Assembly: GCA_965243755.1 (NCBI GenBank)
Contig: CBDEVW010000001.1
Coordinates: forward strand, 1 to 64,000
Origin: JANSWY01 sp965243755
Lineage (GTDB): Bacteria > Bacteroidota > Bacteroidia > Cytophagales > Cyclobacteriaceae
DNA: 64,000 nucleotides
Direction: 5' to 3'
In this document: positions 42,218-51,907 of the stretch, in pieces
Layout: each line of letters opens with the position of its first letter
Position numbering within the stretch: position 1 is the first letter of the stretch
Notes under the pieces: generated by a model
What the model saw: the letters and a program-made list of their open reading frames with translations, nothing else
Told to the model about the DNA's origin: nothing
Databases searched by the model: none
Made by a program: the position numbers and the translations under genes

Positions 42218-43288
42218 TCAAACCACACGCTTCTCTATATAATCTGAATTAAATAAGGTTAGCGCACCCATATACTTCAGACGAAAGCTTACCAGGTCTC
42301 CCACTTTGTATTTCTTATTGGCTTCACCAATATCTGCAATCAGCATGTCTGAGCTGGCTCCCGTTAGTTTGATGTCGGGATCGTCGGGCATGAGGAACTC
42401 TTCACTTACATCCAGCAGCCCAACATCCAGTATCAATCGGTAAGATGTCTTGCCATAGTCTTCCTCACTGATCTGGAACATTTCACCAGACGGATTGGTA
42501 TCCAACACTCCAATGGGCACTTTAGGTTTCTCGGTAATTTCTATGACCTCCGCAAACAGCCTGAAGACATCTCCTTCCATACCGTCAATGACATCTCCTG
42601 TCAACAGGTCAAGTCCAAAAAACAAGGTCTCGCCCACCCTGAAATGGTTAATTCCTGATGGGATCTGATGACGGAATATCAATGGGATCACAACGGAAGT
42701 ACCTCCGGTCACCCACGGGATTTTTCTGCTGAACTTAGCTTCAATGAGCTGTTCGTAAAGGCTCAGTTGAATGAGTTTGTCCTCAGACGGCATTACTCCG
42801 TTGAGGCAATTGAGATTGGCACCTATGCCCGTCACCTTGATGTTTGGAAGCTTGAACACTGACTCATAAAAGTCCATTAAATCCTCACCCATCACTCCTT
42901 CCCGCAAGTCACCCAACTCAATCATAATGATGATCTTATGCATTTTGTCTTGCTTCTTTGCTTCATCAGAAATCCACTTGATGGTTTTATATTCTGTATT
43001 GAAGCTGGCATCTGCATATTTCACCAGATTTGGAATGCTCCTTTTTGCTGGTGGTTTGATGTATATCGTTTCCACCTCCGGGTTGATTTGCTTAACTTTT
43101 TTCAGATTGCTGATCCGCGAATCGCAGACCTCCTTAGGTCCAAGGTCCAACAATTCCTTGAGGTATGTTTTGTTGCCGCAGAGCAGTTTACTGACCACTG
43201 CCCACTCTATGTTTTGTTCTTCAAACAATGTTTTCAGGAAATTATAATTCTTCCTGAGCTTATCCCGATACATTTCTATATACGCCAT
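42218..43288 (-). CDS. Alanine/ornithine racemase family PLP enzyme
   Basis: A 356-residue fold-type III PLP enzyme. PLP would bind Lys34 in WAVVSKLLCGN; other family marks are IMIELGDLREGVM, GIGANLNCLNGV, IPWVTGGTSVVIPL and FRVGETLFFGLDLLTG. It is closer to the ornithine racemase (Orr)/YhfX group than to classical Alr. Last gene of an operon that also codes for an alanine racemase, an M20 hydrolase, a sodium:solute symporter and a GNAT enzyme, so it likely handles a D-amino acid. Confidence 0.82.
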   Translation of the reverse strand: MAYIEMYRDKLRKNYNFLKTLFEEQNIEWAVVSKLLCGNKTYLKELLDLGPKEVCDSRISNLKKVKQINPEVETIYIKPPAKRSIPNLVKYADASFNTEYKTIKWISDEAKKQDKMHKIIIMIELGDLREGVMGEDLMDFYESVFKLPNIKVTGIGANLNCLNGVMPSEDKLIQLSLYEQLIEAKFSRKIPWVTGGTSVVIPLIFRHQIPSGINHFRVGETLFFGLDLLTGDVIDGMEGDVFRLFAEVIEITEKPKVPIGVLDTNPSGEMFQISEEDYGKTSYRLILDVGLLDVSEEFLMPDDPDIKLTGASSDMLIADIGEANKKYKVGDLVSFRLKYMGALTLFNSDYIEKRVV

Positions 43289-43290
43289 CC

Positions 43291-44442
43291 TTACACGATT
43301 TTTCTTGGTATTCTCGAAGGTATTCTTGTTAATAATTCATAATTAAGCTGGTCACTCAGCTCACTAAAAGAGGATACACTGATTTCCACCTCCTGATCCC
43401 TTCCAATCAGTGTGACTTCATCTCCTTTTTCTACCTGGGGCAACTCTGTTACATCCACTGCCATATTATTCATGTTGACTATACCCACCACAGGAACACG
43501 ATAGCCATTGACCAAAACCCTACCCTGGTTACTCAGTGATCGGCTAAAGCCATGTGAATAACCTATCGGAATAATGGCAATTTTCATATCACGCTGGGCC
43601 AGGTAGGTTGTGCCGTAACCTACGTATTCTCCCATTTCTACCTGCTTGGTATTCATGATGCTGCTTTTCCACGATATTACCCTTCTAAGAGGATCAGATT
43701 TGATCTTTTTATCTTTCAGATACTCTATAAAGATTTCCCTGCTCGGCCAGAACCCATATTGTAAGATCCCAATCCGGACCATGTCAAATTGCATGTCAGG
43801 TAACCTGATGGAAGCTGCAGAGCAACAGGTGTGTTTGTATTTGGGCAATATCCCTTTTGCCTCGAGCGCTTTGGAAAGCGATTTGAACTGCGCTTTTTGG
43901 TTTTGCACCCTTACATGATTAGCAATGCTCTCAGCACCTGCAAAGTGGGTACAGAATCCTTCAATATCGAATCGTTCTGCATTGGTTATCAACAAACTGG
44001 CCAGGGTGTCAATGTCTGTTTTCCCGAAACCAGTTCTATGCATACCCGTCTCCAGCTCTATATGTATCCTGGCTTTCTTGCCAAGTTTCATGGCTACTTC
44101 GGCAGTTTTGAGCAGTCGGTCAAATTCAAACACAAAAAATGACACACCACTTTCAATGGCCCATTCCAGGTCCTCATTGCTGATGTATCCCATGATCATA
44201 ACTTCCGTTTTTGGATTGGTCTTTACATTGACTACCTGCTGTGCTTCATCGGCACTATGTACCGAGAAATGATCTATTCCCAGTGATTCTGCCAGTGGCA
44301 CCAACACTTCTATTCCATGCCCATAAGCATTGCCTTTCACCACTGACGAAATTCGGACATTCTTCTTGAACAGTGATTTCAGAAATTTGTAATTATTGGC
44401 CAGGGCCTCCTTCTCCAACACTATGTGCGATGTGCTATTCAT
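43291..44442 (-). CDS. alr: Alanine racemase (Alr family)
   Basis: A 383-residue PLP racemase. PLP Lys36 lies in ISSVVKGNAYGHG; the ELETGMHRTGF, HFAGAES and VRIGILQYGFWPS blocks and VGYGTTYLA with the catalytic Tyr of the second face are present. It interconverts L- and D-alanine for peptidoglycan, or a related amino acid. ATG 44442 is preceded by GAAAGAG; TTG 44457 is the alternative. It overlaps the M20 gene by 8 bases and is followed after 2 bases by the second racemase gene. Being beside Orr-like and transport genes, it may be a catabolic copy. Confidence 0.85.
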   Translation of the reverse strand: MNSTSHIVLEKEALANNYKFLKSLFKKNVRISSVVKGNAYGHGIEVLVPLAESLGIDHFSVHSADEAQQVVNVKTNPKTEVMIMGYISNEDLEWAIESGVSFFVFEFDRLLKTAEVAMKLGKKARIHIELETGMHRTGFGKTDIDTLASLLITNAERFDIEGFCTHFAGAESIANHVRVQNQKAQFKSLSKALEAKGILPKYKHTCCSAASIRLPDMQFDMVRIGILQYGFWPSREIFIEYLKDKKIKSDPLRRVISWKSSIMNTKQVEMGEYVGYGTTYLAQRDMKIAIIPIGYSHGFSRSLSNQGRVLVNGYRVPVVGIVNMNNMAVDVTELPQVEKGDEVTLIGRDQEVEISVSSFSELSDQLNYELLTRIPSRIPRKIV

Positions 44443-45577
44443 TCGTAACTCTTTCAATTAGTGAAGTGAACATTTTTACTCCGGTAACAATGATCTCATC
44501 CGGGAAATCATAATCGGGATTGTGTAGCGCAGGGCAGTCCTTACCGGAACCTATGCCAAACATGGCACCACTGAATCGTTCTGTAAATAACCCAAAGTCC
44601 TCTCCCCACTTGAATGGAACCGATCTCTCCTCGATATTTAACTGATTATCTGATGCAGCCTTTCTGATCAGGTCTACTGCCGCCACATCGTTCTGATTCG
44701 ACGCAAATTCCTCCGCCCAGCTGATCTCAGTTTTCAGCCTGTACCTCAGGCCCAACTGACTGATTTCATGAACCAGATTGTGCGTGAGATAGTCCATGGT
44801 TTTATTGTTCCATGTCCTCAAAGTGTAATGAACCTCCCCGTAACCGGCTGTGACGCCATATGATTTCTCTCCCATGTTCATATAGACAGGAGCAGTAAGC
44901 GTGAAGTCGTCTTTTTCCAGATCCGGCTGGTTGACTTTCTCAAAAAGCTGAACCAACTCACTCATACAAGCCGCGGGGTTAATCCCCATCTCGGGTTCCG
45001 CTGCATGAGCGGTCTTACCAAAGAGTTTTATAATGATACTTTTAGCTGCTGCGGTAAATGAACCTTCTTTCACCACCACCTGATGCATTGGGTAACCGGG
45101 CAGGTTGTGAAGTGCAAATACCATATCCGGTTCAAAATTGAAATTGGAATCTTCCAGAACGGCTTTTGCGCCATAGCCATTTTCCTCTCCTGGTTGAAAC
45201 AGCAGGACCACTGTCCCTTTTTTCAATGGATTCGCTATTAAATACTCGGCTACCCCCATCATGATCGTGGTATGTCCATCATGCCCGCATTTGTGTGAAA
45301 CTCCAGGGTCGGTGGACTTATGATCAAAGTCGTTGGTTTCGATAATTGGTAACGCATCTGTATCTGCACGCAACATGATGGTCTTACCCGGCTCTTTGCC
45401 ATCAAACCGAACCAGGACACCTGTTTTGGCAATGCAGAATACATTTTCAATGCCAGCGCCTTTTAATCGGCGAACAATGCGGCGTTGTGTTTCAAACTCA
45501 TTTTCCGATACCTCTGGAAACTGATGCAACTCCCTTCTGAAAGCAATCAGTGAGTTCAATTGTTGTTCATTTATCAT
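44435..45577 (-). CDS. M20-family amidohydrolase/deacetylase
   Basis: A 380-residue zinc peptidase-family hydrolase. Motifs: RRELHQFPEVSENEF, MLRADTDALPI, HKCGHDGHTTIMMG with metal ligands, LLFQPGEENGYGAKAV with catalytic Glu, and FALHNLPGYP. Relatives remove N-acyl groups from amino acids (hippurate hydrolase, N-acetyldiaminopimelate deacetylase). ATG 45577 lies one base after the symporter stop, so longer frames are unlikely. Substrate is probably an N-acyl amino acid brought in by the symporter (inference). Confidence 0.85.
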   Translation of the reverse strand: MINEQQLNSLIAFRRELHQFPEVSENEFETQRRIVRRLKGAGIENVFCIAKTGVLVRFDGKEPGKTIMLRADTDALPIIETNDFDHKSTDPGVSHKCGHDGHTTIMMGVAEYLIANPLKKGTVVLLFQPGEENGYGAKAVLEDSNFNFEPDMVFALHNLPGYPMHQVVVKEGSFTAAAKSIIIKLFGKTAHAAEPEMGINPAACMSELVQLFEKVNQPDLEKDDFTLTAPVYMNMGEKSYGVTAGYGEVHYTLRTWNNKTMDYLTHNLVHEISQLGLRYRLKTEISWAEEFASNQNDVAAVDLIRKAASDNQLNIEERSVPFKWGEDFGLFTERFSGAMFGIGSGKDCPALHNPDYDFPDEIIVTGVKMFTSLIERVTNE

Positions 45578-45578
45578 T

Positions 45579-47024
45579 TTAATTGGGGCTTGCACTAAGT
45601 TCATCATATTTCTTTGTTTTACTGAGGGCAATGAAAACAATCAATGCTCCCAAAATTCCAAATACGTTCGGATCCAGACCAAACGGATTAATTTCTAATA
45701 CTGTCAGGAAGGTGGTAATGGTGCCACCGGTAATCATGGCTGCCAATGCTCCCAATGTGCTGCTGCGCTTCCAGTAAAATGCGCCAACGATCGGCACAAA
45801 TAAACCGGAAACCATAAATGCGTAGGAAAATAGCATGGCGTTCAAAACATTTTCCAACAACAAGGCAATTGCCAGTGCCAGCACACCCAATACCAGGGTG
45901 GACACCTGAGAATACCTCAAGAAACGCTTGTCCAATTCACCATCCGCTGATTTCATTCTCAACAGGTCTGCCAGAAAGGAACCAGAACAGGCCATGAGAC
46001 AGCTGTCTGCCGTAGACATCACCGCAGAAAAGTATGCCGCTAGTACGAGACCCATCAACCCATGTGGCAAAATGGTTCTCAGCAATACCGGCAATCCAAG
46101 TTCAGGATCGATGGCGTTTGTTGGACCAAATCCTACCTCAAGGAAAATTCCCTGCATGAACGCCACTTTGGCCAAAAGGCCCAATATCACTCCTAAAAAT
46201 GCCATGATCGGCCACTCAAACAAACCCGCGATATACCATGCCTTCTGCGCTTCTTTTTGACCTCTGCTCGCGTAGATGCGTTGATAGAGTGTCATCCCTA
46301 CAAACCACACGGGTATGATGGTCACTCCCCAATTCAAAAGCTGGCTCCATGAAACATTGGTCAGGCTAATCATCTCTGGCTCCAGTAGCCGCGATATTTC
46401 AGGCCATCCACCAACAGCCTGGTAGGCAAAAGGTACTCCACCAAACATCAATCCGGCCATCAGGATCAGCCATTGAACGGTATCGGTATAGATCACCGCT
46501 TTCAATCCACCCAGAATGGTGTACCCAACTGCTACTCCACCCATCAACAGTACCGCGTGATTCAGGTTTAATTCCGGGAAAGTTCCTGATGCCAGTTTGG
46601 CACCTGCAATAATTTGAGAGCTTGTAAAGCCAAGGTAGCCAACGGTAGTAATGACGGCTGCCACTATGGCCACTCGCTTGTCATAGAAAAATTCATAAAT
46701 TTCAGGCAGGGTAGTGAATCGCTGCATGCCAGGAATAGCAAAGACCTTCGGGATCAGAAAGACTGCTGCCATCCAGGCACCAATAAGCCCGGTAAACAGT
46801 AACCAGGAACCGGAAAGTCCCATGGTGAAACCCAGCCCTCCCAGGCCTATGGAAAATCCTCCTCCCACATCTGTGGCAACCACGCTGAGCCCAATGTGCC
46901 AGCTGTTGACACTCCTACCTGCTACATAGTAATCGTCTGTGCTCTTGTTTTTTCGATAGAAATATAGTCCCACAAAAAAAACGAGTATGACGTAACTCGT
47001 AAAAATCAGGATATCTATAATCAT
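45579..47024 (-). CDS. Sodium:solute symporter (SSS family)
   Basis: A 481-residue membrane protein with about 13 helices, beginning with an outside-facing helix (MIIDILIFTSYVILVFFVGL). FYRKNKSTDDYYVAGRS, GGFSIGLGGLGFTMG and YTDTVQWLILMAGL are typical of the SSS (PutP-like) family, which imports amino acids, sugars or other solutes with Na+. Second gene of a five-gene operon; 1 base separates it from the M20 hydrolase gene. Confidence 0.88.
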   Translation of the reverse strand: MIIDILIFTSYVILVFFVGLYFYRKNKSTDDYYVAGRSVNSWHIGLSVVATDVGGGFSIGLGGLGFTMGLSGSWLLFTGLIGAWMAAVFLIPKVFAIPGMQRFTTLPEIYEFFYDKRVAIVAAVITTVGYLGFTSSQIIAGAKLASGTFPELNLNHAVLLMGGVAVGYTILGGLKAVIYTDTVQWLILMAGLMFGGVPFAYQAVGGWPEISRLLEPEMISLTNVSWSQLLNWGVTIIPVWFVGMTLYQRIYASRGQKEAQKAWYIAGLFEWPIMAFLGVILGLLAKVAFMQGIFLEVGFGPTNAIDPELGLPVLLRTILPHGLMGLVLAAYFSAVMSTADSCLMACSGSFLADLLRMKSADGELDKRFLRYSQVSTLVLGVLALAIALLLENVLNAMLFSYAFMVSGLFVPIVGAFYWKRSSTLGALAAMITGGTITTFLTVLEINPFGLDPNVFGILGALIVFIALSKTKKYDELSASPN

Positions 47025-47042
47025 CCGTATTGGTTTTGTGTG

Positions 47043-47549
47043 CTAGTTTCTTGTCCACCTCATTTCGAGGTATTTGTTGGTGAATCCCAGTTTTTCATAA
47101 AGCTTCAGGGCCGGGTTGTCGGGCTCCACATGTAATGCGATATCCCCCTCCGATTGATTGATAGCTTCCTGCATTAGCTTTTTCCCAATACCCTGTCCAC
47201 GATAGTCGGCATGTGTGGCGATGTAGACCAGGATGTTTTCAGGGATATAGCCTCCCATTCCGGTGCGGTTCATAATGACCACTCCTGCTATGTTGCCTTC
47301 TACCCTTGCCACCAGAATGAATCCTCCCGGGTGTTTTCCGGAATTGAGCGCGTACTCTACGCACTGCATGATTTCTTCTTTGGGGTCGCCATATTCATCC
47401 AGGTTTTCATATAGAAAATTTACTATTTCCTCCTTCTCATAAAACCCGACCGTCATGGCAGGAAAATAAGGTTCAATCTTGATTTCGGTTGTTTCCATTA
47501 TTGAATTTGTCATATAATACTCGTATGTCCAGTGTTGTAAATTTTGCAT
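47043..47549 (-). CDS. GNAT-family N-acetyltransferase
   Basis: Up to 168 residues; the GNAT fold is clear in VARVEGNIAGVVIMNRTG, THADYRGQGIGKKLMQEA (acetyl-CoA motif, R/Q-x-x-G-x-G/A) and PDNPALKLYEKLGFTNKYLE. The true start may be ATG 47513 or 47498, which lack the odd QHWTYEYY beginning. It leads the operon with symporter, M20 hydrolase and two racemases; acylation and deacylation of the same amino acid would fit, but this is inference. Confidence 0.85.
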   Translation of the reverse strand: MQNLQHWTYEYYMTNSIMETTEIKIEPYFPAMTVGFYEKEEIVNFLYENLDEYGDPKEEIMQCVEYALNSGKHPGGFILVARVEGNIAGVVIMNRTGMGGYIPENILVYIATHADYRGQGIGKKLMQEAINQSEGDIALHVEPDNPALKLYEKLGFTNKYLEMRWTRN

Positions 47550-47636
47550 TGTGTTTATGGTGTTGAAATGCAGAAAGGCCGGGTATTCATTTACCCGCCC
47601 TTTGCATTCGTTAGGTCGAACTATTACCTGAGGGAT

Positions 47637-47900
47637 TTATGATGTTCTCACGGTTTCAGCCAGGTTATCAATCAACCGTTTGCTGTTTTCTGCCTGTTTC
47701 TTCACCGTTTTGTTCAGGATTTCCTTCGCTTCTTCCAATTTTCGGTTGGCGATCTCCTCCATGTTCTCTTTCTGCGATTCAATTTCATTGACTAACTTCT
47801 TTCTTGTCTTTTTGCCACTATTAGGTGCGGTTAAATATCCGGCAGTTAATCCTGCTCCGGCTCCTAATAAGAAATACATTATCATTTTCAATACTTTCAT
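47637..47900 (-). CDS. YtxH-type membrane protein
   Basis: An 87-residue protein: one membrane helix (MIMYFLLGAGAGLTAGYLTA), the APNSGKKTRKKL motif of YtxH proteins, then a coiled-coil tail (EEIANRKLEEAKEILNKTVK). Such proteins are general-stress-related in Bacillus and common in Bacteroidota, function unknown. It follows the dps gene after about 70 bases on the same strand, and a hairpin (about 47576-47606) separates it from the GNAT operon. Confidence 0.82.
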   Translation of the reverse strand: MKVLKMIMYFLLGAGAGLTAGYLTAPNSGKKTRKKLVNEIESQKENMEEIANRKLEEAKEILNKTVKKQAENSKRLIDNLAETVRTS

Positions 47901-47969
47901 TTTTGTTTAAATTTTAAAGTGAATTTGAGCCCCAAAGTTTTTGAGGCGATCTTTGAATTGGATGGCGGT

Positions 47970-48494
47970 TTATGACTGGTGAGAATATGCCGTCAGCATC
48001 CAGTGGTTTTTCTCGGTCTCCTTCACAAAACCTTTCACCATGTCCTCTGTGCCACTGTCACCTTTGTCTATCGCCACTTCGATTACATTGAACATGTATT
48101 CCAACAGTGTCTCGTAATCTTTCAAAATTTCTCTTACCATTTCCAGGGAACTCATATCTGTACCTGATTCTCTGATGTCTGAAGTCTCCAGATAATCCTG
48201 CATGGTACTGAGCGGTGTCTGACCAAATACCCTGATTCGCTCTGCTATTTCATCGATGGCCAGTTGAGCGCTTTTGTATTGGTCCTCAAACTTCTCGTGG
48301 ATATCAAAGAAGTCAGGTCCTTTAACATTCCAGTGAAAGTTTCTTAGTTTCTGGTAATGCACCGAAAAGTTGGCCAACAGCTTATTTAATGCATCAACCA
48401 GTTCCGCAGTTTCCAGTTTGGTATATCCGAGTCTTGCAAATGGTCGTCGTTTATTCTTAGTTTCTTTGTCTAATAGTTCTACTGTATCATTCAT
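47970..48494 (-). CDS. dps: Dps-family ferroxidase/DNA protection protein
   Basis: A 174-residue Dps. The di-iron ferroxidase site is intact: YQKLRNFHWNVKGPDFFDIH and KFEDQYKSAQLAIDEIAERI give the His, Asp and Glu ligands. It forms a 12-subunit cage that stores iron and guards DNA from peroxide. The N-terminal 20 residues are basic (KETKNKRRPFARLGY), possibly for DNA contact. Next to the YtxH gene, suggesting a stress-induced pair. Confidence 0.92.
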   Translation of the reverse strand: MNDTVELLDKETKNKRRPFARLGYTKLETAELVDALNKLLANFSVHYQKLRNFHWNVKGPDFFDIHEKFEDQYKSAQLAIDEIAERIRVFGQTPLSTMQDYLETSDIRESGTDMSSLEMVREILKDYETLLEYMFNVIEVAIDKGDSGTEDMVKGFVKETEKNHWMLTAYSHQS

Positions 48495-48644
48495 ATATCA
48501 ACTCCTTTCAAATTCTCAATTAAATATTTCAATGAGGAAGGAGCCAAATACCGTTCCAGAGATAAAATCACTTGAAAATGATGAATACAGGCTATTTAAA
48601 GAAACTATGTTGGGGAAATTCTAATTCAGTGTGTGGAAATATTC

Positions 48645-50093
48645 CTACACTATTTCAAATCGGATGAGAAACTCTGTGCCTTTGCCCTGCTCGCTGTTTA
48701 CCTCGATTTTTCCTTTGTGGCTGTGAATGATGTTTTGTACGGCAGTCAATCCCAGGCCTGTTCCTTCTTTTTTTACTGAGAAGAATGGTTCGAAAAGGCT
48801 GTCCAGTTTTTCTTCGGGAATTCCTTTGCCATTGTCTTTGATTGACAAATAGCATTTCTGGTCCTCCTGGTAAGTCTTCACTTCAAGCACACCTTTGTTC
48901 TCCTCCATGGCTTCAATCGCATTGACCAGCAGATTGAGGATGGCGACTTGCAGTTGCTCTTTGTCGAGAGGGAGATCTGGCAATTGGTGGTCGTAGCTTT
49001 CCTTCAGCGACATGTTTTTCAGGTTTAACCTGTCTTTTACCAGATGTATGGCACTGCTCACAGATTCATTGAGCGACCGGTTCACCAGCTTTAATTCCCT
49101 GGGTTTGGAAGAGTTCAGCAAATCTGCAATCAGTTTACCGATCCTGTCTGCGTTTCTTCGGATTATGGAGATGTACATTTCAGCATCTTCCACCGAATCC
49201 GGAATTTCGTCCTGCAACTGCTCCAGGGCAAGGGTCAGATTGGTCAGCGGGTTCCTGACTTCATGGGCTATTGTGCGGGCAATCTTACCGGTCATGGAAA
49301 GCTTTTCTGCCAAAAACAGTTCTTTGGCCACCTGCCTTCTCCTGGTAATATCACGCACCACTCCCAGGTACACAGCGCCCTCCTCCTCTACATCTGGTAT
49401 GGAGATGCTGTTGATCAGACATAGTTTCACCTTTCCCGATTTGGTGACCAGTGCCAGCTCCAGTTCTTCTATTTTTTTATCATTGACCAACAGGTGATGG
49501 TAATGGCTAAAATCATCCTCACTTTTAAAGATCTGCTGGATTTGTAGTTTCTCCAGGTCCTCAGTGGTAAATTCAAACAGCTCATGAAAAGCAGAATTGG
49601 CATCCAGAATATCCCCTTCTTCATTGATGGTGAATATTGGATCGATTGATTTCTCAAAGAGTCTTTGGTATTTCTTTTCCTGGGCAATTGCTTCAATCTC
49701 CGATATCTTCAGCTCGGTGATGTCCTGAAAGGTGACCGTAAAACCATCTGCCAGCTTTACAGCAGATATCCTGAACCACTTATTGACATTTTCACCGGGA
49801 TAGAATTGTTCGAATGAAGTGAATTTTCCGGTTTCCACCACTTCTTTGTAGCGATCAAACAAGCCGGCCTCTTTGTTGCCAGGCATTACCTCCAGCAGCC
49901 GCTGACCGATCAGGGATTCGCTGGTCATGCCTACGATGGCTTCTGCTACATCGTTGACAAACAGCCACTCGAAATCAACAATTTCCTGATGATTATCCCG
50001 TACTGCCCGGAAGGCCATGATGCCATCAAATGAGCTGTCGAGGATACTTTTCAGCAGATCGCCTGCTCCAATATTTTTTTCAGTTGTTGCCAC
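48645..50093 (-). CDS. PAS-domain sensor histidine kinase
   Basis: A 482-residue soluble kinase: PAS 1 at about 12-125 (ILDSSFDGIMAFRAVRD), PAS 2 at about 140-255 (FEKSIDPIFTINEEGDILDA), HisKA with the phospho-His in IARTIAHEVRNPLTNLTLAL, and HATPase (NLLVNAIEAMEENKG, KDNGKGIPEEKLDSLFEPFF, GTGLGLTAVQNII). No membrane helix, so it senses a cytoplasmic signal. It follows the sigma-54-type regulator gene after 19 bases and is its likely partner. Confidence 0.88.
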   Translation of the reverse strand: MATTEKNIGAGDLLKSILDSSFDGIMAFRAVRDNHQEIVDFEWLFVNDVAEAIVGMTSESLIGQRLLEVMPGNKEAGLFDRYKEVVETGKFTSFEQFYPGENVNKWFRISAVKLADGFTVTFQDITELKISEIEAIAQEKKYQRLFEKSIDPIFTINEEGDILDANSAFHELFEFTTEDLEKLQIQQIFKSEDDFSHYHHLLVNDKKIEELELALVTKSGKVKLCLINSISIPDVEEEGAVYLGVVRDITRRRQVAKELFLAEKLSMTGKIARTIAHEVRNPLTNLTLALEQLQDEIPDSVEDAEMYISIIRRNADRIGKLIADLLNSSKPRELKLVNRSLNESVSSAIHLVKDRLNLKNMSLKESYDHQLPDLPLDKEQLQVAILNLLVNAIEAMEENKGVLEVKTYQEDQKCYLSIKDNGKGIPEEKLDSLFEPFFSVKKEGTGLGLTAVQNIIHSHKGKIEVNSEQGKGTEFLIRFEIV

Positions 50094-50112
50094 AGTGGTG
50101 AAGTTTTCGTGG

Positions 50113-51480
50113 TTACAGATCGATGTTGTAAACTTTGATTTTATTGTAAAGTGTTTTCCTGTCTACATCAAGCAGTTCGGCCGTTTTGGACTTGTTATTA
50201 TTGGTCAACTGCAGGGTCTCCAGGATGGCTTTTTTCTCTGCTATACTCACGTAATCTTTGAGTGTTTTGGGGTGACTGCCATTGGATAGGGTCATGGCGT
50301 TATTGAACTCTTGAGAAACAATCTCTACCGGCAAACAGGTTTGATCTATTTGGCTTGACTGGCATAACAGTACGGCCCGTTTGATCACATTTTTTAGTTC
50401 ACGGATATTGCCATGCCAGTAATAGTTGATCAACACTTTTTCTGCCGCTGGATCGAATCCCTTTACATTTTTTCCCAGCTCCTCATTGGAAACTTCCAAA
50501 AAATGATTGGCAAATGCCATGATGTCCTCCCGGCGTTCTCTCAGCGGACTCAGCTGGATCATGAATTCATTCAATCGGTGGTAGATGTCCTCACGAAATT
50601 CCCCGGACTGGCTACTCTTTTTCAGGTCCTCGTTGGTGGCGACCAACACCCGGACATCCACTGCGATCTCTTTCGTATCTCCTATTCTTCTCACCATGCC
50701 TTCCTGCAAAACACGGAGCAACTGCACCTGATGTTCATAGTTAAGGTTCCCGATTTCATCCAGAAAAAGTGTCCCGCCATTCGCCTGTTGGAAACACCCA
50801 ACCTTGTCACTAAGTGCTCCGGTAAAGGCACCCTTAACATGCCCAAAAAGCTCCGATCCGGCAAGATCCTTGGGCAAGGCACCACAATCTACGGCCACAA
50901 AAGGCTGGCTGGCGCGGTTACTTTTTTCATGGATGGCTCTTGCCACGTATTCCTTTCCGGTACCCGTTTCTCCCAGGATGATCACCGACATGTCTGTTGG
51001 GGCGATCAGGTCGATGTGCTTCTGTACGGTCTGACTTTGACGGCTGTCACCATTGATATAAACCCTTTCGGTGGATTGCTTTTTAGGTTTTGGCGTACCC
51101 TCTGGTTTCTCAGGGGTAGCTTCGCTGGCGAGGGCCCTGTTGACGGTGAGCAGAATTTCGTCTGGATAAAGTGGTTTGGTCACATAATCGAAAGCGCCTT
51201 TTTTGAGGGTGTCAACGGCAGTACCTACATCGGAGTATCCTGTGATGATGATCACCTGGGTCTCCCGGTTGATGATCTTAATCTTTTGCAGCACTTCCAA
51301 ACCGGTATAATCCGGCAGTTTAAAGTCACATAAAACGACATCCGGCAGGTCTGACTTCACCTTGTTGATGCCCTCCTCACCATTGGAGGCCGTATCAGCT
51401 TCGAAACCTTTCTTTTGGAAAAATTTTTTTAGTAATAAGCAGATATCAGCGTCATCATCAATTATTAGAATTCTGGCCAT
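50113..51480 (-). CDS. NtrC-family sigma-54-dependent response regulator
   Basis: A 455-residue regulator: receiver domain 1-118 with phospho-Asp52 in VVLCDFKLPDYTG; AAA+ domain about 145-385 with Walker A GETGTGKEYVA, the sigma-54 contact FGHVKGAFTGALSD, Walker B GGTLFLDEIGNL and the arginine finger region GNIRELKNVIKRA; Fis-type helix-turn-helix at 415-455 (NNKSKTAELLDVDRKTLYNK). It activates sigma-54 promoters when phosphorylated, presumably by the adjacent PAS kinase. Targets unknown. Confidence 0.92.
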   Translation of the reverse strand: MARILIIDDDADICLLLKKFFQKKGFEADTASNGEEGINKVKSDLPDVVLCDFKLPDYTGLEVLQKIKIINRETQVIIITGYSDVGTAVDTLKKGAFDYVTKPLYPDEILLTVNRALASEATPEKPEGTPKPKKQSTERVYINGDSRQSQTVQKHIDLIAPTDMSVIILGETGTGKEYVARAIHEKSNRASQPFVAVDCGALPKDLAGSELFGHVKGAFTGALSDKVGCFQQANGGTLFLDEIGNLNYEHQVQLLRVLQEGMVRRIGDTKEIAVDVRVLVATNEDLKKSSQSGEFREDIYHRLNEFMIQLSPLRERREDIMAFANHFLEVSNEELGKNVKGFDPAAEKVLINYYWHGNIRELKNVIKRAVLLCQSSQIDQTCLPVEIVSQEFNNAMTLSNGSHPKTLKDYVSIAEKKAILETLQLTNNNKSKTAELLDVDRKTLYNKIKVYNIDL

Positions 51481-51556
51481 GTTGTTAACTTTTAGTTAGC
51501 ACTGAAAAAATTACCGCTTTTATTGAAGGAGTAACTGATCCACCTATCATTTGGTT

Positions 51557-51907
51557 TTATTTTTTCGCGAAAACCGCACTAATGATCTCATTTTTAGTGA
51601 ATGGTTTTCTCACGAACTGATGAATGCCATATTGGTGCATTGACGCTTCTGTGATCAGGTCCTCGTATGCGCTGATGGCAATTCTCCTGGCTTTTTCGTT
51701 GTTATTGTCAATATCAGGTAAGAGGTCCAGACCTGTCCCGTCCGGGAGATTCAGGTCCAGCAGGAATACGTCGTACTTTTTGTTTTCCAGTCTCTTTCTT
51801 GCATCCGATATCCCTGTCACATACTCTGCCATGAGTCCTTCGCGTGTCAGGAACTTCGTGACCATCATGCCAATTTCTTCCTCATCATCTACGATTAATA
51901 TATTCAT
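51557..51907 (-). CDS. Single-domain response regulator
   Basis: A 116-residue receiver domain without output domain: acidic pair in VDDEEEIG, phospho-Asp51 in VFLLDLNLPDGTG, and Lys in FVRKPFTKNE. Such proteins relay phosphate or bind targets directly. It is the first gene of a - strand group with the NtrC-type regulator and PAS kinase (77 bases gap), so it probably shares their phosphorelay. Confidence 0.85.
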   Translation of the reverse strand: MNILIVDDEEEIGMMVTKFLTREGLMAEYVTGISDARKRLENKKYDVFLLDLNLPDGTGLDLLPDIDNNNEKARRIAISAYEDLITEASMHQYGIHQFVRKPFTKNEIISAVFAKK

